NCBI GenBank assembly: GCA_026413255.1
Contig: JAOCZO010000014.1
Coordinates: 248,001-312,000, forward strand
From: Fereydounia khargensis
Lineage: Eukaryota > Basidiomycota > Ustilaginomycetes > Urocystidales > Fereydouniaceae
Reading direction: 5' to 3'
DNA length: 64,000 nt
A model generated the notes under the pieces. The model worked only from the letters and a program-made list of their open reading frames with translations. It was not told where the DNA came from and ran no database searches. Position 1 is the stretch's first letter. Each line of letters starts with the position of its first letter. A program made the translations under genes and the position numbers. Shown one piece after another: positions 1-12,703 of the stretch.

Positions 1-3000
1 GGAGAGGCACGCCGAGAACCTCGATCGAGGCTCAATGGAGCAACATCAGAAGGCTGAAATTGATATCATGGCAAAGCTCTCAGCGGTGGAATGGGACGTT
101 CAAGCGACTCTCCACTTGTTGACGTCTATCCTCAAGTACAGCTTCCCCCGCATCCCCCTAGCACATGCAGAGATGGCCTTGAGAAGTGCTGCCACTATGG
201 TTCTAGGAGAGCCACCTGACCGAAGGGCCTTGCGCCAGCATGTTGGATCTCCCTCTTTGAAAGCGACAACACTCACCGGTCCTTTCCGAGCAAGGGGAAG
301 GGCAATGGGCCCCAACGCAACAAGTCGATCCAAGTCACGAGACACCAGGCCCCTTGTCGATGGATACTCATACTACGGCCTGGAGACCATCACGCCTTCA
401 TCTGGAAGCGAAGAGAGCTCACCTGCGATGACCCCTCGCCAGTCCACGAGGCCTGAAGGCGCACCGCTCCCGTCTCTGAGCGCGTCAATCTCCGCAGCAC
501 CTATCACGCTTGCCACAATTGCACCTAGCCGCGATCCTTCCGTCTCCCAGTCCAACTATGGCGACGGACCAGATGCGAACTGGTTCTTTGGACCCGAACT
601 GCATCCCGCCGAGGTTCGCAGCGTGCTCAAGATGATGGACGCTACCTTGAGATATGGCTACCTTCCGCCAAAGTGTGTCGATATCATTGTTCGCATGCTG
701 TGTCGGCTGCTTGGCTACCCCCTTGTCGACGCAAGTGCACCAGGAATGATCGCTAGACATGTCTCTGGCGAGGACCAATCTTGGCGTGCCGAGGCATGGC
801 CCATCTTTTCTCACATCCTTCGAAGCCACTGTGCCAACGCGGCGATCCGAGCCGTCCGCCAATTGCTCGTTGAACCTGACGAGAAATCTCCGGCGCAACA
901 GACGCCGGAGGACCCCGCGGTCCTAGTGGGTGCTCTCAGCTTTTTCCGTTCAGCCATGGCCCACATTGCTCAGTACGAGACCGAAAAGCAGCAGAGTCAC
1001 TCCTCTAATGTGGGGTCTAACAAGCCTCAAGCCGAAGACGCTCTCGCGCCTGCCCTCTCCCTGTCGCTCATCATGCCTGCCTTGCGTGGCGCGCTACGCA
1101 GACAAAGCGATCTATTGGATCTCGAGGTTCTCAACCTGGTTGCTGACCTTCTCCCATCGAAACCAGGCTCGACCAGCGAGTCTGCAGATGCCGCCCGACC
1201 AGGATCGTCGGCAATCAAGCGGGTTGTAACGAATGCATTTACGAGTGGTGATTGGGATGCTCTTCTTGACCTGACGGTCGAGGCTCGCAGGCATGTCGAG
1301 GGATGGAGACTTCGCGGGGCCGCTCTCAATCCGTTCTCTGCCCAGCGAGAGTCGGACAGCCGTACGCGGTCTACAGGCAACTCTGATGAACCTTCACTGG
1401 CGGTTCACGCGATGATCGGTGTACTGAGCCGCTTGTACCTCGCTCCCCCGCCACGGTCAGTGGAGGAAGGCGAAGAAGAGCCAGCTTCGACCAAGGTGCC
1501 TGACAAAGAAGAGCACCAGAGCCTCCCATGGACGCCCAAACTCGCCAGCCTACTGCTGTCCTTGGCACCAATCCTTCCTGATGACACGGTGGTCGACTTG
1601 GTCCGCTACTATCGATCGCAGCATCTTTGCTTGCCTAGCAACCCAGACTGGATCACCAACATTCGCGCTCTTCTACAAGCCTTCTACCACCGTCATGAGC
1701 AAATGCTTGAGCAGTTCGGGGCCAAGCCAGCCCCAGAGGCGCGTCGCAGGCTCGGCTCGCTGCTCTTTGACCACGTTTATGGCACAGTGCAAGACACCGT
1801 CACTGAGCGTAATTTGTTCATGACAGAGATCGTCCTTCCGCTCGCCAGTTCAACTTTGTCCTCGGAATCCGACCCATACGTGGAGTCTGAGATCCGACGT
1901 GTGCTGGTTACGGCCGCCGTGCTGAGCGGCTCTGATCTTCCCGGCCCCATCGACCCGGAGGTTGAGCAGGAACCAGAGCCGGTGAGGGAAGCGCCTCTTA
2001 CTGGCGATGGATTCGACCCTGTCTTCGTGCAGGTCAGACAGCTTCTCTGCCGCACGGCTCGCGCTGGTAGCTTCCAATCAAGTTCAAGCGAAGCGACTCG
2101 CCAGGTCGCATCCGACGGCCGGGCGGGTCACGCTGTCACATCTCCATCAGAGTCCACGAGTGCGAGCATCTCGCTTGACGCAAAAGCTTCCAATGCTGCG
2201 CTCGACCTGATCTCCATTTTCAACCGTATGGCTTTCAGTTCTCCTTGGATCGCCAGCTCCGTTGACCCGAGCTTTGATAAGGCCGTGCGCAAGAAGTGGG
2301 GAAAGCAAACGCGAGCCGCCTGCATTGCCATTTATCGTGATCTTCTCGAGCTATTGAGACCTACGACACTACCTTCGCCCGAAGAGTCTGGTGATAAGGG
2401 AGCATTCGTTCCGCCCTCAAAGCGCGGTGACACTCATGTCAAGTTTGAATCCACGCCTGCATCCTCGAGCACGAGTGCTGCGTCGGTTCGTACGCGCCTC
2501 ATCATCCTGGAATGGTTCGTGCGACTGAGAACCGATCGCCAGCACCGAGTATATCTGGTCGAAGATATGGACGAACTTACGATTTCGGGTGCCAAGCTAC
2601 TTGGAAAGGGGCCGAGATCGGAAGAAGAAGAGCGATCCAGTCCAGATGCCCTAAACGAGCCGAGTGCATCGACTGAGAGATCCGCAAAGGCGGTGTCATC
2701 TGCGCGAACCGAAAGGGAGGGTCGCGACGCTCAGCGAGGAACTGAGGCTGTCAACAGGTCCAAGTCTCGTGTTCGTGAACTATCGCGCGAGCGAGGGCGA
2801 GAGCGCACCAACGATTCTCCACGAAGACAGGCTGAGAGGGACCGAAGTGCGAGTCAGAACCGAAAGCCTGCGGCCGCTCATGATTCGATTTGGCGCCTGC
2901 CCATCAAAGTGAGCTTCGAGATGCCCGAGATAAGCCTACGGAGCGACATCATCTACACCTACATTCACGAAGCTGCTGAGCCAGCTGTGACCCTGACGGA

Positions 3001-5658
3001 AGGCGAGGCACTGCCCGCACCGCTGCCAGTTTCCGAGTTCCTGGCGACATGTATTGCGATCATGAATCAAGAGCGAGAATGGGAGCTCTTGTCGTATCTG
3101 ATCTGCCATCTTCCGCACCAGCTTGCAAACAAGCATCTCTTCTCTGGACCCAAAGCGCAGGTACAGGTCGTCAATCTCAGGCGTACGCTCTGTGAAGGCA
3201 TCCTACGAGGTGATCTCTTCCCCCATGTGTTGCTTCCGGACAACATCAAGAAAACCGATGTGTTTGCTGTGATATACAACATGCTCACGGTGCTCCTCGG
3301 CTACAGGACTTTATTCTCGCGCCCAGAACAGGATGAGATGGTTGAAGCGTTCATCGCAGGTCTCAACAAGTCTCAGAACACGGCTCAGCCTTGCGTTCGT
3401 GCGCTCTCGGTCGCCTGTTACGAGCTACAAAAGTCTTTCTCCCGCATGCTCTCCGGTATGCTGGTCCGCCTCTCCACCGTTATGTCGTCCATGACGATGA
3501 GCGTCCATATTCTGGAGCTGATCATGTCTGTGGGTCACATCCCTGCCTGCTATGCAAACCTCACTGAGGCCGATCACCGCCGCGTATTTGGTATTGCGCT
3601 GCAGTACATTCAGTACCATCAAAGCAGTGCAGCCGCCACCCGAGATGATTGGAGATCAAACCCGGCATCATTCTCGCTGTCGCAATACGTTATGATGATG
3701 GCTTACTACAACATCTCACTTTGGTTCATGACGCTCAAAATCTCGGATCGACCAAAGCACGTCCCCTACATCTCGCGTGGCCTACTTTTGGCGAACGAGG
3801 GCATGGAGAAACTTTCTGATCAGACCGAGGTTTGCTTTGACTTCCTGGCTCGCTACACCCATTCTAACGCAGACCCAAAGCCGAAGCGTTCGTTCATCAA
3901 CAATGTGATCATGGGTGCCGCATCGATTGGGCCTGGCAAGCCGAAAGACGCCAACAGGCAGTCCAAGACGTGGTTGATGGGAAAAGGACTTTTGACGGTA
4001 ACGACACTGAAACGCGAAGGGTGGGTCGAGATACTGGTCCGACGTCCCTCAGGCACCGCTTCCATGCTCTGCAAGCTCGAGAACGTCCCTGTCTCGATGC
4101 TTCCAGACGAGAATGGCGAGCAGATTGACCTTCCTGCAGCTCTGATGATGAATCGCAGCCCTGATGTGCTTCGGGCTCCCAAGCTTCTTGCTCCGGAATG
4201 GTCGACCGAGGGCTTTCCCAAACAGCGATCGCTTCGCGAACGAGCGGAGGAGCGCCTTAGGCTCAGCGAGCAGCTGAGCAAGTCTCGCCCATTGGGTCCA
4301 TCACACTTTGGTCTTGCAAGGAAACCGCGGGCCGCTTCCTTCTCTGGGCCAATCTCGGAGCCAATAAAGTTTGGTCCGCTTGGAGAAGACAACAGTGTCG
4401 CTGATCCTTACAAGCAGCCGACAGGGGAAAGTCAAGAAGCCGGGGAGCTCAGCAAGAAAATCGGCAATCGAGGCGAGTCGGACGCGATGAGAGAGGTTAT
4501 GCGCGAGATTCTGTCTGAGGACGGTCCGAGCTCGAACGACCCCGAGGCAGGCAGCAAACAGACGAGCAGCAGTGCGCAGCCCGGAATCAAGCCGGCCGCG
4601 TCGAGCGCAAAGGCAAGCAAAGACGCTGGCGTGGACCCCGGCTTTGTGGCGCTTCAGCTTTCGTCGTTCCCTGACATGGTCTCGGACAATGCACCTATCC
4701 TGTTGCCCGAGGAGCCAGCTACTGACAGGATGATCCGAGCAGTGGATCTGACGCCAGTGGTTGACTTCCACAAGATTGGCGTGCTTTACGTCGGGCCGGG
4801 CCAGGAGAAGGAGACGGACATTCTTGGCAACCGTCACGGTTCGCCAGCGTACATGCGATTCCTGTCCGGTTTGGGTCACTTGATCACGCTCAAGGGACAG
4901 GAGGACGTCTACACAGGAGGATTGGATCGAGAGTCGGACGAGCATGGCAAGTATGCGTACGTGTGGACGGACGATATTTCGCAGATTGTCTATCACACGG
5001 CAACGCTAATGCCGAACCGGCCCCATGATGCGAACCACGCGATGAAGAAGGCGCTGATTGGCAATGACTGGGTGCACATCGTGTTCAACGAGTCTGGCAA
5101 GGAGTACAAGTTTGGCACGATCCCGAGTCAGTTCAACTATGTGAACGTTTGCATCTCGCCCAACTCGCGAGGTGGCGCCAATCTCGGTTCTGCAGCACCG
5201 GACGACGCTGTGTTTTGTAAGTTGAAACCAGATTAGAGGCTCGAGATAGATTGGGGCAAGCAAAGCTGACTAGATTCTTGTCTGTTCCTTTGTACAGACC
5301 GGGTCTCGCTGCAGACTCGACCGGGCCTGCCTGACTTTTCTCCGGTTGGAGATGGCCAGTTGATCTCGGCGGAAGCGCTACCAGCCTTTGTGAGGATTCT
5401 GGCGCTAAACAGCAACCTGATGAGCCAGATCTATCTGGACACGGGCGAGGCGATGCAGCCATACACGAGTAGTGAGTGACCACAGGGTACTCCATTACCC
5501 AGATGAGCCGGGTTCTGATCTTTTTCTGTTTTTTCTCGCTTGCAGACTGGGTGTCACGTTTGCACCACGTGCAGCGCTTCCGGACGCAGCTGGAGGCCAA
5601 GCGGCGGGCGGCGAATGCGGAACAAAGCGACGTCTACGACTTTACGCAAACATTCTGA
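1..5658 (+). CDS. TSC2: Tuberin-like Rap/Rheb GTPase-activating protein (TSC2), 5' partial
   Basis: Large helical protein ending in a Rap-GAP domain, the architecture of tuberin, the GAP that with TSC1 turns off Rheb and so restrains TORC1. The GAP domain begins around 4750 (FHKIGVLYVGPGQ) and includes NRHGSPAYMRFLSGLG, IVYHTATLMP, HIVFNESG and FNYVNVCISP. Three exons are read: 1-5216, 5298-5471 and 5546-5658; introns of 81 and 74 bp have GTAAGT and GTGAGT donors and CAG acceptors, and phases agree. The join at 5216/5298 makes a Tyr codon and the protein ends in DFTQTF. The first Met is at 35, but the frame is open to the window edge and the sequence there already looks like internal helical repeat, so the true start is probably upstream. 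From Met35 there are 1822 residues. A highly charged Arg/Glu/Ser linker lies around 2640-2880. Tail to tail with PET117. Confidence 0.9.
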
Positions 5659-5753
5659 TGCAGTGGCGATGGTGAAGCAGAGAGAATGAAACTGAATGTC
5701 TCTATCTTATCTTTGTGCGCACGGAGAGAAGGAGAACGAGGTGAGGCGGTCTA

Positions 5754-6103
5754 CTATTGCATGGTTGGTTTTGGTGTTGGTGTCTGGGCTAATGACGCCT
5801 TTGCTGTAGGTTGCAGCTGTTGGAACTCGGCCTCTCGCGCCTTGTTGGCCTCTAAGTCAGCGGCGCGGATTCTGCGCTTCTCCGCCTGGCGTTCCTCGTC
5901 CTTCTGCACGCCACGGTACATGACCTGGTTGGCCCGAGAGGAGAGGGGAAAGAGCGCTTGAGTAAGGTAAAGGAAGGGAAAACTGGAGATGGGGGCCTGG
6001 GACATACCTCTCTCTCCTTTTCCTGGAGGTAGTGTACGCCGAAGACCGTGATGCCGGAGACGACGACGGCGGCGGCGAGAGTGGCTTTGGCGGCGCGAGA
6101 CAT
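5754..6103 (-). CDS. PET117: PET117-like cytochrome c oxidase assembly protein
   Basis: Small inner-membrane protein of 88 residues in two exons, 6008-6103 and 5754-5924, with an 83-bp intron in phase 0. It starts MSRAAKATLAAAVVVSG, one hydrophobic segment (about residues 8-24) after a short basic N-terminus. The charged helix HYLQEKERE then runs into VMYRGVQKDEERQAEKRR, the signature of PET117. PET117 is a mitochondrial factor needed for cytochrome c oxidase assembly (it helps couple heme a synthesis by Cox15); that role comes from the family. The C-terminus is a degenerate Thr/Pro tail. The gene is head to head with LSM6, with 127 bp between the start codons. Confidence 0.8.
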
Positions 6104-6230
6104 GGTGGTGTGCTAAGAAGGCGCTTAGAGTATCAGCTGCTGCGCGTTCCGGTGTTGTGTGGAGTAAAAAAGCGGCAGCAGGTCTCGATCACACGGGTTC
6201 GCGTCTCACATCCACCATACACTGTATACC
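6104..6230. promoter_or_regulatory. Shared divergent promoter of PET117 and LSM6
   Basis: Only 127 bp separate the ATG codons of the two oppositely transcribed genes, so both promoters and both 5' leaders must lie here. I see no clear TATA box. Confidence 0.6.
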
Positions 6231-6695
6231 ATGGCGAGCAAGGCAGGAACACCAACTGAGTTTCTCAAGAGTAGGTCCCCACTGTGCCAGCCCTTGACGA
6301 TGGTCGCATAAGCCGCTGACACATACGGTGGATAGGCGTGATTGGCAAGCAGGTCAACGTGCGCCTCAACTCTGGCATCGACTACCGAGGTAACGTAACC
6401 CCTTTCCGCCCCCTTTGACGCGCAGCAGGACAGCTCTCTCACATCTACACGATGGACTGTGGCATGCGACTTTCGCTGTCAACAGGAGTACTCAGCTGTC
6501 TCGATGGATACATGAACATCGCACTCGAGCAGACGGCCGAGTACGTCGACGGAGACAAGAAGAACGAGTACGGCGATGCGTTTATCCGTGGTAACAATGG
6601 TCAGTCCCTCACTTGCCCGCTTCCTTGCCTCCTCTTGTCCACGCTGACACACAGTCGGAATGAACACAGTCATGTACATCACAGCACTCGAGTAA
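6231..6695 (+). CDS. LSM6: U6 snRNA-associated Sm-like protein LSm6
   Basis: Four small exons (6231-6270, 6336-6389, 6486-6599, 6670-6695) encode about 77 residues. They spell MASKAGTPTEFLKSVIGKQV, then an Sm1 motif (VNVRLNSGIDYRGVLSCLDG, YMNIALEQ) and an Sm2 motif (IRGNNVMYI), ending ITALE. This is near-canonical LSm6, a member of the Lsm2-8 ring on U6 snRNA and of the cytoplasmic Lsm1-7 decapping ring. Introns are 65, 96 and 70 bp and the last coding exon is 26 nt, so no single open frame shows the gene. All phases agree (1, 1, 1). Confidence 0.9.
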
Positions 6696-7008
6696 ACACT
6701 AGTCCAGTCTCACGACACGACATGGTCCATACCTGTATCAGGCGTTCAGTCTGTCTCACACATTGTACACAGTAACGGCGATATTTTCCTCCCTTCAAAC
6801 CCCTCTTGGATTTGTTCGCGTTGGCAGGCAGAGAGACGATCACGGCATTCACAAAGGTGCATGTATGTCCTCCTCTTGTCTATTCAGAGACGAATAAAGG
6901 GGTGGCCACTTCAAAAGGGGTATGTATACTGTATATCGCTAACTACTTGGTTCCAAGCAGGGTTGGGGGGGTCAGATAGAGATTCTAGGAGCGAGTATCG
7001 TCTTCTCT
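6696..7008. other. LSM6-velvet convergent intergenic region
   Basis: About 310 bp between two converging stop codons. It contains a TACTGTA motif at 6927-6933 inside a short alternating AT run. No gene is seen. Confidence 0.5.
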
Positions 7009-9849
7009 TCAGTACGGAGGTGGACGCGAATGGCGCTCACGCTCCTCCCAGCCACGGTGCTGACTCGCCTCATCTGCGCGACGATACTCGACTGCGTCTC
7101 GCCTCATCACTTCCGGCGAAACACCGCTCCCGCTCCGCTGAGAGTACATTGGCGTGCGTCTGCCTGCGCTCGAGTTGGGACTTCGCGGAGGCGGAGGGGC
7201 TGGGTAGCCTTGCGCCATCGAGGATCCCGAAGAGAGACGGCGAGCAAGTGCCGGGGCCGCTGAGACGGACCTCATGCCTGCAGCTTCGTGGTAGCGCGAT
7301 GGGTATCGAGGACCCAGGTCATACGGTGGACCTTGCTCGCTCATCGACGGGCTCGGACGCTCAGACAGACGTGGACCGGCGCCAGGACCAACAGGTCCCG
7401 TTGTCGGACCTCCATGTACGTCTCGCAGCGGCGGCAAGGTTGGCCGACTACGCACATCCATGCCGGTCGCCTGAGGCCTAGGGGGGCCCAGGGGCTCCAA
7501 TCCCGACGGCGGACCGGCAAAGCGGTAAGAGCGACGGGCGTTCGCCTCAGCAGCCGGATCCGAGCCGCGGCGATCAACCAACATCCCTCGCCTCGGCTCA
7601 GCCGGGTAGTACCCTTCCTCATAGGGTCGTCCCGGTGCTAGATGCGCTGCAGGCGGACTAGCCACCCCGTACCCTGGCATATCCCGCGGCAGAGGAGGCT
7701 CCATGCCAGCATGTCGCCGAACTCTCGCATTGTAGCCGCTATGGTCGGCCGCCAGAAGTCCAGGAGTAAACCTCTCGGGTGTTGCCCCTCGCGATAGTCT
7801 ACCAGGGCCAGGCGCCGAACGTGAATGAGCTACAGAGCTTTCCAGCGGTGGTTGAGGGCGCATGTAACGCGAGTCATGGTGGCCACGAGACACTTCATGC
7901 GGCAGCTGTGGCGGGGTTCCATATCTCGGAGCCGATGAGTAGCTCGCCGGATAAGAGGCCATCATGCGACGCTCACGGAATGCCGCTTCTTCTTCGAGGT
8001 AGTGCTCTTGTTCTCTCGGCCCACCAAGCCCAGGTGGCGGCAGCGGCGACGTAGGCGGTCGCTGCATCGGATATGCAGGCGAAGGCGAGTACACTTCGTC
8101 GCCGCGAGCATGACGTGGTGGCATTGGTGGATAGGTTGGTTCGATGCGCGAGGAGGCGAGAGGAGGTGGCGGTATACGGGAGCGATACATTTCTTCCTCC
8201 GTAGTATACCTTTGCGATGGAACCTGGTAATCATCCATTGCGTTGACCGGTGGCCCACGTCGTTGAGGCATGGGTGGCGCAAGTCCTTCCACTCCGCGAG
8301 CAGATGGATATGGGTATCGATCGTCTTCGACAGGCGCACGAGGCATGCCTGCAAGGCTTGGTGGCCCATCGATCCTGCGAGGGGCACTTGCAACGCGGCG
8401 TGGAGAAAGCGGCCAGGCGCGGTTGGGTGACTTGATCGGTCTTGCCCGGTCTCCATATTCGTCTGGAAAGCGGCTTGGACTGGCCCGAGGGAGGGATCTA
8501 GAAAAGGGCACAGGAGATGGACCGCCGTCAGAGCCCTTGGCACGCTTCGGGCTCCTGTCGTGATTTGACTGCGCTTGACCAGCCATCTCGGCGTCTGAGC
8601 CATCACTTCGACTTTCCTCCTTTCGTTTCGAGCTTCGCCTGCGACTCCGTGGCTGTTTACGCACGCGAACCTTGAGACCTTGGTCGGCAAAAGACTTGGA
8701 GAGTTGGGTAGACTCTGAACGGTTTACGAAGTGACGGATGCTAGTCAGTATGGCGGAAAAGCATCATAGCAAAGACAACAGTGCTTACCTTCCATGCCAG
8801 GAAACCTTTTCGCGGTGTAGACATTGAATGGCGCAGAGTAGATTGACTTGCAGTGATGAACAGTGTGTCTGTATCAAGGTCGTTGTTGTGGAATGAGTTA
8901 GTCAGAAGATCATCACAAGTTGGCACAGAAGGCTGTTCACCCACCCAATCGTTTCAAAAAGACAGAGTTTCAGGCGATATCTGCCTTCCACTCTGATGCT
9001 CAAGTCTGGAAAGACGAAAAAGCCCTGGTGGGAGCCATCGATGTCCTTAAGGTGGTAGAGACAGGACACACAGGACCCGCTTGTGTATCTCGTCTTACCA
9101 TCACCAAGAAGGTGCAGTTCCTCATCCGTATCTGCGTGGCAGAGCATGGCGTACATGAAGTAATACGGGTTCTCGAGGTACCAGGCTTTGTCCTCCCAAC
9201 CATCCCCCAAAGACGTTGTGACAGGGATGCCACGACGCACGCCGGGAGTTGAAGGATGAGCGGGCCCGTGTCCGATTCGTTCCACGGGGGGAGCAGCAGG
9301 TGTTGTGTCGCTAGAACTGACAGCTACGTTCTTCACAGGATAATCGTGCGTGATAACGCGAAGTTGAACGATGGGAGCTGGGTCGATCGGTCGACGATCA
9401 GCTGGCGAAAGATGATGAAGGGTCGAGGAGATAGACAAAAAGAGAATGAGCAACAATGCTTTAAAGTGAGAGCTGAAAGGCACCTGGCGAACTCTGAATC
9501 ATGCTTACCCTTTTCACCGACGCCGCACATGCGCGAATGCTTGGGCTGTTCTCTCACAGTGAGCTGATACTCGCTGAGAAGCGCGACCGGGTCAAAGTCA
9601 GGGTGTCAGATCCAGCTCACTCAATGGTCGAGACCGGAAAGCAACTCACATGAACTCGCGATTCTGTGTCATTTGCTGGACAGCGGCGTATTGGTAGGCA
9701 ACTCCGCCTTCGGCGTTCGAGGATTCAGCAACCTTACCGCTTTGCTCCATGTGTCTGGACGGGCCGGGCTGAGCCAAGTCGGTGTTGCCAGATGCCAGCC
9801 CAACGGGCTTGACCTCATTTGGTCCTGCGACCATGGAGGATGCAGCCAT
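7009..9849 (-). CDS. Velvet-domain developmental regulator
   Basis: Five exons (9650-9849, 9509-9573, 8945-9401, 8789-8868, 7009-8714) join in phase to an 835-residue protein. The N-terminal half is a velvet domain: EYQLTVREQPKHSRMCGVGE, ADRRPIDPAPIVQLRVI, NPYYFMYAMLCHA, FPDLSIRVEGRYRLKLCLFE, IYSAPFNVYTAKRFPGM and STQLSKSFADQGLKVRVRK. Velvet proteins are fungal transcription factors with a Rel-like fold that link development, secondary metabolism and, in smuts, sporulation. The remaining 550 or so residues are a Pro/Arg/Ser/Tyr-rich, probably disordered tail beginning with a basic stretch (RSRRRSSKRK) that may act as a nuclear signal. I chose the start MAASSM; the frame is open a little further upstream without another ATG. 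Introns are 76, 107, 76 and 74 bp. I cannot tell from sequence alone whether it is closest to VeA, VelB or VosA. Confidence 0.88.
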
Positions 9850-12672
9850 AGCTCGGCGAGATGGGTGGCTCCGCGCTGTGAGTCGAGCCAAGATTCGCTC
9901 AGACAGAATCCGAAGGGGCGTCTATTGGAGGCCTCTGATCTGAAGAGCGGAGGGTCTGTGTGCAGCACAGAAGTGCACAGATGATCGGATCGGAGGTGAT
10001 AGAGCAGAGACTTTGTCTCAGCTGCTCCTTAACCACGACGGCTTGGCAGAGGCGAGGTGGAATGTTGATCTTGACCAACTGCGGCTGAATGTAAGAGGCC
10101 AGACTTGTCGTGGGCAACAACCACGAGGCAAGTCGGCAAGGAGCGGAGGACCAGTCGAGCTGTGCGTGGATCCGTCTTGAAACTTTAGTGCGTGCGCATT
10201 TGCTGATCGCGATTAGTCCAAGATTGAGAAGACGTAAAGTAGCGTCTAGATCTAGCAGTTTGATTTGGTGAGACGATGAATCTAGCTCTTGACAGCGCCA
10301 AGGCGTGTATGGGTTGATGTCTTATCACCAGAACCAGTTAGTTGGATATGGCTTGAGCAGTGTTGATGGATCTGAGACTAGGAACTTTGGCCGTGATCCG
10401 AGTTAGTGTCACGACGGGCCGGACTAGTCGGAGTGGGACTTGCAGTCCGAGAGGAAACCAAGATGTGTAATGACAGTACCGGACAAAGGACGAAGTCTAT
10501 TTCGGTCCGCGTCCGGGGAGACCGCAAGCCACTGCGCTATCAACAAACACGGAGCGGCAGAAAGGCCACGAGCAGCGCAGAGGGATGGGTCAAAGCAGCC
10601 GTGAGCCGTGAGGGAGAGGGAAGAGGATTGACGGAGAAAGTGGTCGTAGCACTGCCTCTCCAGGTCGGTCGTAAGTCGGTCGGCGTAACCCGGCGACAAG
10701 ATGGAAAATGAGGCGCAGCTTCTTGGATACCGCTAAGGAGAGATGGCTGGGTGGTGATCGAAGTGGGCTGGAAAGGGCTTTGTGGGCGCAGAGCCAAATG
10801 AGAGGGCCGTAATTGTATCGAAAGCTATTGTAGGAAGGGCCGAAGACAAATGAAGCAACAAGGGAATGACCTTGTCCTCCGATGCGAATCGAAAACGAAG
10901 AATGGACGAGACAAGTGAAGGGGGACGGTGGATGCGAGTCGGCTACCAACGAGGAAAAAGCTGGTAAGGTTGATGCAAGCAGAAAGCAAAGGAAAAGGTT
11001 GGATCCAGTGAGCTGGAATAGGAAAAGGTAGTTAGAAGGCAAGTGTGGGAGAGGAAGAGAGGAAAGGAGAGGTCGTGAGGTAGTGGCAGAGGCCGAAAGC
11101 AGGTTAGAAGAATTTGAAAACAACGAACAAAGGCAAGCGAGCAACGAGCGGTGCTGGATAGGATGGGATGGGTAGAGATGGGGCGGGCGTGATGTGGATG
11201 CGGATGCACAGCGCGTGAGTAGGCGACCGAGGGTTCGGAAAGCTGAGATGAACGGGCCGGCCAAAGCAGGTTGGGTGCATGAAGGCCAAACGAAGAATGG
11301 GTGGGTAATGGGTGGGATCCATCGAGGGAGCAGGGAGCAATTGTGTGGGTCACTTTGCTGGCTCACTCGCTCACACACTCTCTCTTCCTCTCACTTGACA
11401 GAACTTTTCTTGCCTTTCTTTCCTCGACTCGTCTCGACAACACACGCAGAAAAATAGCCGAGCATAGCAGGAAGTCACAACCACCCAACGTCGTTCTCTT
11501 TGCGCTCACTCTGGGGGCAACCCAGGGCAACAGCGTTAGGTGCCTGCCAGGCGTGGGGGGGGCAGGGCCAAGGCAAAGGCACAGGCAGAGACGGCAGAAG
11601 GCGCATTGCAGGCGGCGGAACGCGGGCGGGCGGGCGCGCATGCACGCGTTTGTATGCATCTGTCTGCGTTTGCCCACGGTTTTTCGGCTTCGAGAGCAAG
11701 TCGCTTGGGACTGGGATTGCTTGCTTGTCGGGTTGACCCACATTCGTGTCCCCAATTGCTGGCACCTGGCAACTGGCACCTGGCATCTGGCACCTGGGCT
11801 CTTCGCCTCCTACACTAGAACGCTTATTTTGTACAGTAACTGATGTAGACACGGCCCCCTCACGCGGACCGCAGTCAGTGATTGTAGCGCTTCCAGCCCA
11901 TCATGTATCATGTACTATGTAGCCCGACTGCCAGCCGAATGGGATGGATGCATGCATCTGCCTTCTCTTCCATGTCGCCTCCTCCCATGTGTCCACACCA
12001 AGCAGAGAACCGCGCACCCCATCTCGGCAGGCGCACCTACAGCACACGCCTTCCATGTAATGTCAGTGTGTTTCGTGTGGTTCGATTCTTGGCTTGCTAG
12101 ACGTGTGGTGCTTGGACCAGTACAGTACAGTACTGTATCTAGTCAGCCTGTCCTGTTTACTCATTCATTTCATTCCCACAGTCAGGATCTGTGGCAGCCG
12201 CAGCCAGACGGTTCATCCGACAAGGCTGGCAGTATGCTCTCATCGCGCTCTTGTGCCTGCCGCCTGTTGCCCCTGTGACCAATGCGAAACAGGTTCGGCT
12301 GCGGAGTGTTGTCTCTCAAGCCTCTCGTTTCCCAATCTGCTGGTTTCGCGAATCTCCTCTCTTCTCCTCTCGCTTGGATGCGAGTCGGTGCGGACCAACA
12401 AGATTTAGCGGAAGCCACCCTCATTGCTCAGCTCGCTTGGATGTGCTCCGTGCGGCAGCCAGCGCAAGGGTCAAGTCCAGTTGACCGACTCCTTGGGTTG
12501 ACTTCCAAGCAAGGGCATCTTTCGCATGGCATAAGCTGCAGCGCGCTTGGTTTCACCACTCTCTTGGGTGCGACACACGGGTCGTGCCCGGTCAACAACA
12601 ATGTACAGTAGTACCGTGAGGGCGTCGCCGCGACTTGCGCGCGCCAACCCAGCTGTGGGATTTCCCAGGAAG

Positions 12673-12703
<31 letters not shown>

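Noticed and set aside
10590-11378. 262-codon frame on the minus strand in the velvet leader
   Set aside because: Ser/Leu/Pro low complexity from a pyrimidine-rich promoter, no ATG-supported domain, overlapping frames equally open.
11301-11843. 180-codon + strand frame near 11.3-11.8 kb
   Set aside because: Amino-acid content mirrors local repeats (TGGCACC units, CGGG runs) and overlaps equally open frames on both strands.
12673-12698. A26 run as the tail of a retroposed element
   Set aside because: No upstream coding remnant, no target-site duplication and no related copy seen in the window; replication slippage is enough.
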